Source: Paenibacillus flagellatus (GTDB taxonomy: Bacteria; Bacillota; Bacilli; Paenibacillales; NBRC-103111). From it: a DNA stretch of 64,000 bases. The stretch is from positions 434,001-498,000 of the forward strand of contig NZ_QJVJ01000004.1 of assembly GCF_003217775.1 (NCBI RefSeq). Reading direction: 5' to 3'. Every line of letters begins with the position of its first letter. Within the stretch, counting starts at the first letter, position 1. Under the pieces are notes generated by a model. That model searched no databases and was not told the DNA's origin. It saw only the letters and a list, made by a program, of their open reading frames with translations. Of this stretch, positions 44,532 through 52,366 are shown piece after piece. The position numbers were made by a program, and so were the translations under genes.

Positions 44532-45362
44532 ATGCTGAAAAGCGTCAACCAATGGTGCTTTCCCGAAGGCACCCCGCTGCCCGAGCTGTTCGAAATAAGC
44601 CGCGACGCCGGCTACGACGCCGTCGAGCTGAACGTCAATCCGCCCGGCTCCGTCGGCCTGACGATCGAGACGACCGCCGCCGAGGCGGAAGCCGTCGCGA
44701 AGCTGGCCGGCGAATACGGCCTGAAGCTGCGAAGCGTCTCGACGTCGCTCTTATGGCGCCATCCGCTCAGCTCGGACGACCCGGCGGTTCGCGAGCAGGG
44801 CCGCGCCGTCGTATCGAAGCAGCTCGAGCTTGCGGAGATCATCGGAGCCGATACCGTGCTCGTCGTCCCCGGCGCCGTCAACGCGACGACCTCGTACGAC
44901 GATTGCTACGAGCGGAGCCGCATCGAGCTGGAGAAGCTTATCCCCGAGGCGGAGAGAAGAGGCGTCCGGATCGGCGTCGAGAACGTGTGGAACAAATTTC
45001 TGCTGTCGCCGCTCGAGATGAAGCGGTATATCGACGACTTGAACTCGCTGAGCGTCGGCGTCTATTTCGACGTCGGCAACATATTGGCCTACGGCTTTCC
45101 CCAGCAATGGATCCGCATTCTCGGCAGCCGTATCTTCAAAATTCACGTAAAAGATTTCAAGACGGCGGTCGGCAACGGCGGCGGCTTCGTTCCTCTTCTG
45201 GCGGGCGACGTCGATTGGCCGGAAGTCGTCGCGGCGCTGCGGGAAATCGGCTACGCCGATACGTTGACCGCGGAGATCGGCATTTACGGCAAAAGCCCTT
45301 ACCAAGCCGTCTACGATACGGCTCGTCAGCTGGATGCGATTATTACCGGCTCACCGGGTTGA
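44532..45362 (+). CDS. Sugar phosphate isomerase/epimerase (TIM barrel, AP_endonuc_2)
   Basis: A 276-residue protein with AAGGAG ten bases before the ATG. The TIM-barrel metal ligands are visible: Glu in AVELNVNPP, Glu in GVRIGVENVWNKFLLSP, Asp in VGVYFDVGNILAYG, His in RIFKIHVKDFK and Glu in LTAEIGIYGK. The fold covers xylose isomerase-like, IolE/IolI-like and hydroxypyruvate isomerase-like enzymes. It pairs with the upstream dehydrogenase, a frequent combination in inositol and rare-sugar pathways. A strong terminator follows. Confidence 0.9.
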   Translation: MLKSVNQWCFPEGTPLPELFEISRDAGYDAVELNVNPPGSVGLTIETTAAEAEAVAKLAGEYGLKLRSVSTSLLWRHPLSSDDPAVREQGRAVVSKQLELAEIIGADTVLVVPGAVNATTSYDDCYERSRIELEKLIPEAERRGVRIGVENVWNKFLLSPLEMKRYIDDLNSLSVGVYFDVGNILAYGFPQQWIRILGSRIFKIHVKDFKTAVGNGGGFVPLLAGDVDWPEVVAALREIGYADTLTAEIGIYGKSPYQAVYDTARQLDAIITGSPG

Positions 45363-45377
45363 CAGGCACGCCAAACG

Positions 45378-45417
45378 GGCCGTTCTTCCGCTCCTTGGAG
45401 CGGAAGAACGGCCTTTT
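45378..45417 (+). terminator. Intrinsic terminator of the dehydrogenase-isomerase operon
   Basis: A 17-bp perfect stem GGCCGTTCTTCCGCTCC with a two-base turn, followed by TTTT. Confidence 0.92.
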
Positions 45418-45511
45418 GTCATCTCCTTATTCCCCCCACTCCCTCTCCGGCGTCCGACGATTTCCGAGCGTTTCCGTCATCAGCGGTCGAACGGCGCGAT
45501 TGTCCGGGAAA

Positions 45512-46273
45512 TTAAAAGCCGTAAATCGTCATGCCCCCGTCCACGAACAACGTTTGCCCGGTAACGTAACCGGACGCGTCGGAAGCGAGAAAGACGACCG
45601 CACCGACCAAGTCGGGCAGCTCGCCGATCCGTCCGAGCGGCGTCCGGGAAACGACCTCGGCGACGAACGCTTCGTCCGCCAGCAGCTTCTCGGTCAGGGG
45701 AGTGCGAAAATACCACGGACCGACCGCGTTGACGCGGATTCCGAGCTTGCCCCATTCCAGCGCGAGCGTCTTCGTCATCTGGATGAGCGCCGCTTTCGTC
45801 GCCCCGTAGACGACTCCCGTCCGTAGCGCCACGTGTCCGGCGACGGACGAAATGTTGACGATGCGTCCGCCGCCCCGCTCCCGCATGTACCGGGCGCACA
45901 GCTGGGAGGCGAGAAACGCCGACTTCAGGTTCGTATCGACGATCGTCCGCCATTCCTCGTCCGTCACGTCGAGCGCGGGCGTACGAATGTTCATCCCCGC
46001 ATTGTTGATCAAGATGTCGATCCCCCCGGCGGCGTCGGCGATTCGATCGACAGCCGCCTCCAATTGGTCGCGTGACGTCGCGTCCGCCGCGATCGGATAC
46101 GCCTTCCGCCCGGTCCCGCTTTCGATTTCGCGCGCGACGAGCCGAATGTCGGCCTCGGTACGCGCCAGCAGCGCGACGTCGGCGCCGGCTTCGGCGAGAC
46201 CGATGGCAAGCGCCCGGCCGGCGCCGGTGACGATCGCGGTTTTGCCGTCCAGCCGAAACGATGGCAGCATCAT
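45512..46273 (-). CDS. Short-chain dehydrogenase/reductase with a shortened cofactor motif
   Basis: A 253-residue protein; the ATG at 46273 has AGGAGG eight bases upstream. It has NNAG (INNAGMNIRTP), the catalytic Ser in NISSVAGHVALRT, Tyr-x3-Lys in VVYGATKAAL, and a normal C-terminus (GYVTGQTLFVDGGMTIYG). The glycine-rich loop reads VTGAGRALAIGLAEAG, whereas the family consensus is TGxxxGIG followed by R-A. Four codons (about GGC-ATC-GGC-CGG) appear lost next to a repeated GGCCGG, which fits a slippage deletion of 12 bases. NAD(P) binding may be impaired. All other motifs are intact. Confidence 0.88.
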   Translation of the reverse strand: MMLPSFRLDGKTAIVTGAGRALAIGLAEAGADVALLARTEADIRLVAREIESGTGRKAYPIAADATSRDQLEAAVDRIADAAGGIDILINNAGMNIRTPALDVTDEEWRTIVDTNLKSAFLASQLCARYMRERGGGRIVNISSVAGHVALRTGVVYGATKAALIQMTKTLALEWGKLGIRVNAVGPWYFRTPLTEKLLADEAFVAEVVSRTPLGRIGELPDLVGAVVFLASDASGYVTGQTLFVDGGMTIYGF

Positions 46274-46317
46274 GTCCATCTCCTCCTTTTCGGAATCCAA
46301 TGCTTGGCAGCCCCCGA

Positions 46318-47016
46318 TTAACGCAGCATGACGGCCATCATGACCGCCATGACGACGACCGCGGGCAGCAGGTTGGCCACATGAATCCGCTTCAGCTCGA
46401 GCAAGTTGATCCCCACTCCGATAATGAGCACGCCGCCGACCGCGGACACTTCCTCCGTAATCGCCGCGATCGCTTCCGCGCTGAACATCGACGCCACGAA
46501 CGTGGCGCCCAGTGCGATCGCCCCTTGGTACAGAAAGACGGGCACCGACGAAAACGCGACGCCGACGCCGAGCGCCGAAGCGAACACGATGGACAAAAAG
46601 CCGTCCATCAACGATTTGGCGTACAAAATATCGTGATTGTGCCGGATGCCGCTCTCGATCGACCCGAGAATCGCCATCGCCCCGATGCAATAGACGAGCG
46701 TGGCGTTGACGAACGCTTTGCCCACCTTGCCTTCTCCGCGTGCGCTCACTTTGCTTTCCAGCCATTCTCCGAGCCGCTCGAGACCGCGCTCCAGCTTGGT
46801 CATCTCCCCGATCGCGCCGCCGATCACGAGACTGACGACCATCGCCAAGTAATGATCGGTCTTCATCGCCATCGTCAGCCCGAGCACGCACAAGGCGAGT
46901 CCGATTCCTTGCGTGACCGTCCTGCGCAAGCCGTCGCCCAGCCGGGGGACGATCAACCCCGCCATGCTGCCCGCCACGATCGCCAGTCCGTTCACCAACG
47001 CCCCCCATAGTACCAT
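46318..47016 (-). CDS. DUF554 family membrane protein
   Basis: A 232-residue protein with seven to eight predicted transmembrane helices. The opening VLWGALVNGLAIVAGSMAGL, then YLAMVVSLVIGGAIGEMTKLE and LIIGVGINLLELKRIHVANL near the end are typical of DUF554 (YdfK/YqgA). The transport function is suggested by topology only. It follows the SDR gene region in the same orientation, with 45 bases between them. Confidence 0.92.
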   Translation of the reverse strand: MVLWGALVNGLAIVAGSMAGLIVPRLGDGLRRTVTQGIGLALCVLGLTMAMKTDHYLAMVVSLVIGGAIGEMTKLERGLERLGEWLESKVSARGEGKVGKAFVNATLVYCIGAMAILGSIESGIRHNHDILYAKSLMDGFLSIVFASALGVGVAFSSVPVFLYQGAIALGATFVASMFSAEAIAAITEEVSAVGGVLIIGVGINLLELKRIHVANLLPAVVVMAVMMAVMLR

Positions 47017-47139
47017 CCGTCGCTATCCTTTCCGCTTCCAGTCTCCCTCTCCCGCTTCCACGCAAAGAAAACGGAGCGCTCCCCGTCTCCGGAAAGCCTC
47101 CGTTTCCGTCCCTTCCGGCCGTTCCCGCTTCGGAACGCC

Positions 47140-47346
47140 TTACCCCGTCACGTACCAGATCAAGGCGACGCAGGCGACGACCGCCGCCACGACGTAAAAC
47201 ACCGTCAGCCGAATCGTATTTTTCCCCGTTCGCTGGTCGTATTCGGGGTTTCCTTCCTTGTTCTGCTTGGAATTGCCGATCCATACCGTCGCGATGGCGG
47301 CAAACGCGATCAGCGCCAGCAGCAGCGCCACGACTCCGATCTCCAC
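47140..47346 (-). CDS. Small two-helix membrane protein
   Basis: A 68-residue protein starting at GTG with AGGGGGG upstream. It has two transmembrane helices (about 4-24 and 47-66) joined by a charged loop (SKQNKEGNPEYDQRTGKNTI). I do not recognise a family. The codon use and ribosome binding site support expression. Confidence 0.6.
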   Translation of the reverse strand: MEIGVVALLLALIAFAAIATVWIGNSKQNKEGNPEYDQRTGKNTIRLTVFYVVAAVVACVALIWYVTG

Positions 47347-47537
47347 GATCGAACGCCCCCCTAACTTGTCTCCGCTTCCGGACTCCTTTTATTGTAACCT
47401 GCGATAACGGAAAGTAAAGCGTTCCGGTTGAAAGGTTTGTGAACCGGCCCGCTCGCGGATTTTTGCCGCCGAACGGGCTGGCACGGCGTCGGGTTCCGAA
47501 TGCGCCGCATACGATGTTTCAGGAGGTGAGACAAGTT

Positions 47538-48008
47538 ATGACCAGCTTGCGTGCCTTTCTGAATGCGGCGGAGCTCGTATGGTTCACCGTCATCGACTCC
47601 GAACGGGTCGGACCGATCATCGTACGCGGCGGAATCGACTACCAGGCGCTGCCTCCCCGGTTCGACTCCGTCGCCAAAATTCGTCGTTTGTTCCGCCGGT
47701 ACTGGGGCGTCCGCTTCACGAACATCCTCATTTGCAATTTGCGGCTTCTCCGCATCAACGGCCGGCTGTACGCTCCGGTCGGCGATCCGCCGGAACTGCC
47801 GACGACCGTGGTCGCGCTGCGGATCGTCAAGCGAAGCGGCGATTCGATCCTCGTTCGCGCCGCCTTGACCGGATTGGGCGAGGGACGGACGACGATCTTC
47901 TACACGATTCGATTCGACCCGAAAACCGGCGCCGCCCGTATCGTGAACCGAACCGGCCGGCGCAACGACATCCGCTACCAACGCTGCGTGCGCAGTTGCA
48001 GTCGGTAA
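47538..48008 (+). CDS. Hypothetical protein, possibly IseA-like
   Basis: A 156-residue protein starting at ATG 47538 with AGGAGGTGAG upstream. The pattern is alpha-beta: LNAAELVWFTVI, then YQALPPRFDSVAKIRRLFRRYW, then five beta strands alternating hydrophobic and charged residues (LRLLRINGRLYAPVG; TTVVALRIVKRSGDSILV; TIFYTIRFDPKTGAARIVNR). This order of a helical start, a KxxLxxYW-like helix and a beta sheet resembles IseA/YoeB, the inhibitor of cell-wall DL-endopeptidases. However, no signal peptide is visible here, so the resemblance may be only structural. The C-terminus is basic with two cysteines. Confidence 0.65.
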   Translation: MTSLRAFLNAAELVWFTVIDSERVGPIIVRGGIDYQALPPRFDSVAKIRRLFRRYWGVRFTNILICNLRLLRINGRLYAPVGDPPELPTTVVALRIVKRSGDSILVRAALTGLGEGRTTIFYTIRFDPKTGAARIVNRTGRRNDIRYQRCVRSCSR

Positions 48009-48126
48009 AGACGCCGAGAGCGGCGTCCCTTCGTTTTTCCGGTTGAGTTCATCACCCGCGCCGGACTATAATAGAATCTATGCGATCGATACAATTCCTC
48101 CAATTTTTCATAGAAAAAGGTGCACG

Positions 48127-49683
48127 ATGAGCATACTAACCGTAAAAAACTTGAGCCACGGCTTCGGCGACCGGGCCATCTTCCGCGATGTGTCGTTCCG
48201 CCTGCTCAAAGGCGAGCATATCGGGCTGATCGGGGCGAACGGCGAAGGCAAGTCGACGTTCATGAATATCATTACCGGCAAGCTTCAGCCGGACCAAGGC
48301 AAAATCGAATGGGCGAAGCGGGTGCGCGTCGGCTATCTCGACCAGCATTCCGTTCTGGCCAAAGGCCAGACGATCCGCGACGTGCTGAAGACCGCATTCG
48401 CCTACTTGTTCGAGATGGAAGCGGAAATGAACGCGATGTACGAGAAGATGGGCGAAGCGACGCCGGAAGAGCTCGAGAAAATGCTGGAGGACGTCGGCAC
48501 GATCCAGGACACGCTCACGAACCACGACTTCTATATGATCGACGCGAAGGTGGAAGAGATCGCCCGCGGCCTCGGATTGGAAGATATCGGGCTCGAGCGT
48601 GACGTGAACGACTTGAGCGGCGGCCAGCGGACGAAGGTGCTGCTCGCCAAGCTGCTGCTCGAGAAGCCGGACATTTTGCTCCTGGACGAGCCGACGAACT
48701 ATTTGGACGAGCAGCATATCGAATGGCTGAAGCGGTATTTGCAGGAATACGAGAACGCCTTTATCCTGATCTCTCACGATATTCCGTTTCTGAACAGCGT
48801 CATCAACCTGATTTACCATATGGAAAACCAGGAGCTGTCCCGGTACGTCGGCGACTATGACGTGTTCCGCCAGCAGCACGAAGCGAAGATGATGCAGCTG
48901 GAATCGGCGTACAAGAAGCAGCAGCAGGAAATCGCCGATCTGAAAGATTTCGTCGCCCGCAACAAGGCGCGCGTCTCGACCCGCAACATGGCGATGTCCC
49001 GCCAGAAGAAGCTCGACAAGATGGAAATCATCGAGCTGGCGAAAGAAAAGCCGAAGCCGGAGTTCCGGTTCAAGGAGGCGCGCACGTCCGGCAAGCTCGT
49101 CGTCGAGACGAACGGTCTCGTCATCGGGTACGACGAGCCGCTGTCCCGCCCGCTCGACCTGCGCGTCGAGCGCGGCCAGAAGATCGCCCTCGTCGGCGCG
49201 AACGGCATCGGCAAAACGACGCTGCTGCGCAGCATTTTGGGCGAAATTTCGCCGCTGGGCGGCCGGGCCGAGCTCGGCGAGCATTTGCACATCGGCTATT
49301 TCGAGCAGGAAATGAAAAGCTCGAGCGGCCATACGTGCATCGACGAGGTATGGAATGAGTTCCCTTCGTTCTCGCAGTTCGAGGTGCGCGCGGCGCTCGC
49401 CAAGTGCGGGCTGACGACGAAGCATATCGAAAGCCGAATCGACGTGCTGAGCGGCGGCGAGAAGGCGAAGGTGCGGCTGTGCAAGCTGATCAACCGCGAG
49501 ACGAACCTGCTCGTGCTCGACGAGCCGACGAACCACCTCGACGTCGACGCGAAGGACGAGCTGAAGCGGGCGCTGCAGACGTACAAAGGGACGATTCTGC
49601 TGATCTCCCACGAGCCGGAATTTTATCGCGACGTCGCGACCGACGTATGGAACTGCGAGTCGTGGACGACGAAGCTGCTGTAG
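48127..49683 (+). CDS. ABC-F ATPase (YkpA/YbiT-like)
   Basis: A 518-residue protein starting at ATG 48127. Two ABC domains: Walker A GANGEGKST and GANGIGKTT; signatures LSGGQRTKVLLAKL and LSGGEKAKVRLCKL; Walker B LLLDEPTNYLD and LVLDEPTNHLD. The linker (about 225-300, SAYKKQQQEIADLKDFVARN) is the interdomain helix pair that reaches into the ribosome. It lacks the long C-terminal coiled coil of the other ABC-F gene and belongs to the YbiT/YkpA branch. A perfect terminator follows 14 bases after the stop. Confidence 0.93.
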   Translation: MSILTVKNLSHGFGDRAIFRDVSFRLLKGEHIGLIGANGEGKSTFMNIITGKLQPDQGKIEWAKRVRVGYLDQHSVLAKGQTIRDVLKTAFAYLFEMEAEMNAMYEKMGEATPEELEKMLEDVGTIQDTLTNHDFYMIDAKVEEIARGLGLEDIGLERDVNDLSGGQRTKVLLAKLLLEKPDILLLDEPTNYLDEQHIEWLKRYLQEYENAFILISHDIPFLNSVINLIYHMENQELSRYVGDYDVFRQQHEAKMMQLESAYKKQQQEIADLKDFVARNKARVSTRNMAMSRQKKLDKMEIIELAKEKPKPEFRFKEARTSGKLVVETNGLVIGYDEPLSRPLDLRVERGQKIALVGANGIGKTTLLRSILGEISPLGGRAELGEHLHIGYFEQEMKSSSGHTCIDEVWNEFPSFSQFEVRAALAKCGLTTKHIESRIDVLSGGEKAKVRLCKLINRETNLLVLDEPTNHLDVDAKDELKRALQTYKGTILLISHEPEFYRDVATDVWNCESWTTKLL

Positions 49684-49697
49684 AGAGCGGAACGATA

Positions 49698-49737
49698 GAA
49701 AAAGCCTGATTTTCCGTGCGGAAAATCAGGCTTTTTC
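49698..49737. terminator. Bidirectional terminator, 18-bp perfect stem
   Basis: GAAAAAGCCTGATTTTCC, loop GTGC, then the exact complement. A and T runs on opposite arms serve both the ABC-F gene and the convergent lipoprotein gene. Confidence 0.93.
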
Positions 49738-49815
49738 CGGTTTTGGCACACGGCTGAGCGGTTCATGCTGCCCATGTCCTCGCTTCTCGAACCTTATGCC
49801 GCTTGCTTGGGACGT

Positions 49816-50540
49816 TTACCTACTCCCACTCCCATTCCCTTTCCCCTCTCGGACGATCTCGATCTTCATGACCGAGGCTTGACCCGGATACGATTGCAGC
49901 ATCATCCCCGTCGACCAGGCTTTCACCTGCTGGCCTGCGGCGAGCTTGTCGAACGCGAGCGGCTCCTTGCCGCCGCTTTCCACGATTTTGCCGTCGGGCT
50001 CAACGTGACCCATGTCGCGACGGGATCGTCCGTATTGCCGTTCTTTTTCGTCTCGTCCACGATCAGGACGCGGCCGTTGTCGATCTTTTTGATTTCGCCC
50101 GTAATATCGGCTTGCTTGCAGCATGGCTGCGCCGCGAGCTTCAGCGGGAACTCGGAGCCCGCATAGTCGAACAGCGCCTTGCGGATGCGCGCCAGCTCGT
50201 CCTCCCCGATCGGCTCGTCGACGTCTCCGTATCGGCGAATCGTCATCAGCAGATGATCGCTGCCCGTACCGACCGCCAGCATCTCGACGGCGTACTCGTT
50301 CTTCAACGTTTCCCGGAACCCGGTCAGCTTCTCCTGAATCGCTCTCAGATCGGTTTTGTCCGCTCCCGTAATGTCGTCCGCCAGCGACGCGGGAGCACTT
50401 TCGACCTTCGTCGCGCCGCCGGGAAGCGCCGCGCCGGACGATGCGACGGGAGGCACCGGCTTGTTGCCGCAGGCGGCGGCGAGCAGGACGATCGCGACGA
50501 ACGGGAGCGCGACCGCAAACCGCAATCGACTCGACAGCAT
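49816..50540 (-). pseudogene. Lipoprotein gene with a one-base frameshift
   Basis: The ATG at 50540 has AGGAGG eight bases upstream. The N-terminus is a lipoprotein signal (LPFVAIVLLAAACG). The frame runs well to about 50005 (GEIKKIDNGRVLIVDETKKN; TDDPVATWVTLSP) and then becomes a nonsense tail ending at 49923. The next frame continues the protein sensibly: DGKIVESGGKEPLAFDKLAA, GQQVKAWSTGMMLQSYPGQA, with a stop at 49816. Adding one C in AGCCCGAC near 50004 restores a single 240-residue protein. The tail resembles DUF3221-like secreted domains of Bacillales. Either a recent inactivation or a sequencing error; phase variation at a three-base run is unlikely. Confidence 0.82.
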
Positions 50541-50769
50541 GAGCATGCCCTCCTTCCGATATTCCACATTCCGGAAACCTCGCGTCCTTCCTGACGTTCG
50601 GAACCGGCCGAATGTTGCGGCAGGATCGGCCGTTTTCGCAAGCGGGCGCCGCGCACCTCGATATGCTACGATAGGCATTAAGAAAATGTCAGACTGTCGG
50701 GCACGTAACCTTTTGCCCGCTCGCGGGCACTACAAGGATGAAGCCGAATATCGGAAAGGAGCGACGAAT

Positions 50770-52335
50770 GTGAAGGAATGGGTCGAAGCGGCGATGCGGG
50801 GAGACCGCGATTCGTTCGAAAAGCTCGTTGCCCGCTATCGCCCGATGACGCTCGCGGTCGCCCGGTCCCGGTTGAACGACGCGCATCTCGCGGAGGACGC
50901 CGTGCAGGAATCGTTCGCCGAGGCGTACCGCGGCATCGGTGCGCTGGCCGATCCCGAAGCTTTTCCCGGATGGCTGAAGCGGATCGTGGAACGTCAATGC
51001 GGCCGGATGACGCGACGCAAGCGAATCGCCACGGTCCCGCTCGATTCGGTGCCGGACGCGGTCGCCTCCGCCGCATCGCCCGCCGAGGCGCTGCTCGCCA
51101 AGGAGGAGCGCGGCCGTATCCGCGCCCGGATCGACGCGCTTCCGCCGGGACAGCGGATCGCCGTTCTGCTGTTTTACATGCACGACTATTCGCTCGGCGA
51201 AATATCCGCCTTTCTGGGCGTCCCCGTTTCCGCGCTCAAGAAGCGTCTGTTCGACGCCAGACGCAAGCTGCGGACGTCGCTGCCGATCGCGAATCCGGTA
51301 TCCGTCTTTCGAACCTTGTATGAAGGAGGAGTGCAAATGCTGCATATCGTAAACGGCGACGCCGTCGGCGACAAGCTGAAGCAAGGCGGCGTGCCCGGCG
51401 ACGTGCTCGTGTGGAGGGAATTGTATTCGGAGGGTCCGGTATTCCCGGATATGGACGGGGAGGATCGACTGTCGATCCGGGCCGATTGGCTCGAACGGAC
51501 GCTCGGCATTCCGCAGGACGTGTGGAGGGCCCATACCGCCGCGCAGGAGAGCGCGCTGTCGAACGCCGGGCAATACGGCGAAATCGTGCTTTGGTTCGAG
51601 CACGATCCGTTCGATCAAGCGATGCTCGCTTACTTGTTTCGCCGGCTGGCGGGCGTTCCGTTGTCCGGAACGAAAATAAGCTTGCTCCAAATCGGCGCGT
51701 TTCCGGGGATCGAGCCGTTTCGCGGCTTGGGCCAGCTATCCGCCGGGCAGCTCGCTTCGCTGTGCGGGACGTGGCGCGAGATCGGCCCGGACGAGCTAGC
51801 GTTGGGCTCGCGGGCTTGGGAGGCGTATGCGTCGCCGGACCCGCGGGCGTTGACCGCGCTGCTCGAGACGGACACCTCCGCCCTTCCTTTCCTGCGCGAC
51901 GCCTTCCGTCATCATGCCGACCGGTTTCCTTCCGCCGCCGACGGCCTCGGTTCGGTGGAGCGGGCGACGCTCGCCGCCGTACTGGACGGGTGCGAATCTC
52001 CCCTCGACTTGTTCCGGCGCGTCGGCGACGAATTGAACGGTCTCGGCATGGGCGATCTGGCCTTCTGGGCGTATGCGAGAGACATGACGCGGGGACCGCA
52101 TCCGCTTCTGCGACTGGAGGGCGCGGCGGCGTTCCCCGGCTTTGCCGAGCCGCCCGGCGATTTCGGCCGGGCGCGCCTCGTGCCGACCGACCTCGGCCGG
52201 CGGATGGCGACCGCTCCCGACGGCGATTGGATCGCGCTGAACGGCATCGACCGGTGGCTCGGCGGCGTCCGGCTGTCCGGCAGCCGGTCCGTCTGGCGGC
52301 GCGACGGGAGGAACGGGTCGTTCGTGCGGGGATAA
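50770..52335 (+). CDS. ECF-type sigma factor fused to a DUF1835 protein
   Basis: The GTG at 50770 has AAAGGAG eight bases upstream; product 521 residues. Residues 1-175 are an ECF-like sigma factor: region 2 (FEKLVARYRPMTLAVARSRL, AEDAVQESFAEAYRGIG) and region 4 (ALPPGQRIAVLLFYMHDYSL, GEISAFLGVPVSALKKRLFD). Residues about 190-521 are a full DUF1835 protein, starting MLHIVNGDAVGDKLKQGGVP and containing LYSEGPVFPDMDGEDRLSIR and EIVLWFEHDPFDQAMLAYLF. The joint (about 176-189) contains a strong internal ribosome binding site. No anti-sigma gene lies next to it. DUF1835 is a sequence-only family; its role here as a sensing or control domain is inference. Confidence 0.88.
   Translation: MKEWVEAAMRGDRDSFEKLVARYRPMTLAVARSRLNDAHLAEDAVQESFAEAYRGIGALADPEAFPGWLKRIVERQCGRMTRRKRIATVPLDSVPDAVASAASPAEALLAKEERGRIRARIDALPPGQRIAVLLFYMHDYSLGEISAFLGVPVSALKKRLFDARRKLRTSLPIANPVSVFRTLYEGGVQMLHIVNGDAVGDKLKQGGVPGDVLVWRELYSEGPVFPDMDGEDRLSIRADWLERTLGIPQDVWRAHTAAQESALSNAGQYGEIVLWFEHDPFDQAMLAYLFRRLAGVPLSGTKISLLQIGAFPGIEPFRGLGQLSAGQLASLCGTWREIGPDELALGSRAWEAYASPDPRALTALLETDTSALPFLRDAFRHHADRFPSAADGLGSVERATLAAVLDGCESPLDLFRRVGDELNGLGMGDLAFWAYARDMTRGPHPLLRLEGAAAFPGFAEPPGDFGRARLVPTDLGRRMATAPDGDWIALNGIDRWLGGVRLSGSRSVWRRDGRNGSFVRG
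51322..51339 (+). promoter_or_regulatory. Strong internal ribosome binding site and ATG for DUF1835 part
   Basis: GAAGGAGG followed after seven bases by an in-frame ATG at 51337, exactly at the usual first residue of DUF1835 proteins. The 332-residue domain may be made alone as well as in the fusion. Confidence 0.65.
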
Positions 52336-52366
52336 GCCCCGCCCGGGATGCGTTGCGAGCGCGGAT

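Noticed and set aside
44751-45305. Minus-strand frame opposite the sugar isomerase
   Set aside because: Antisense shadow; the plus-strand gene has all metal-binding residues.
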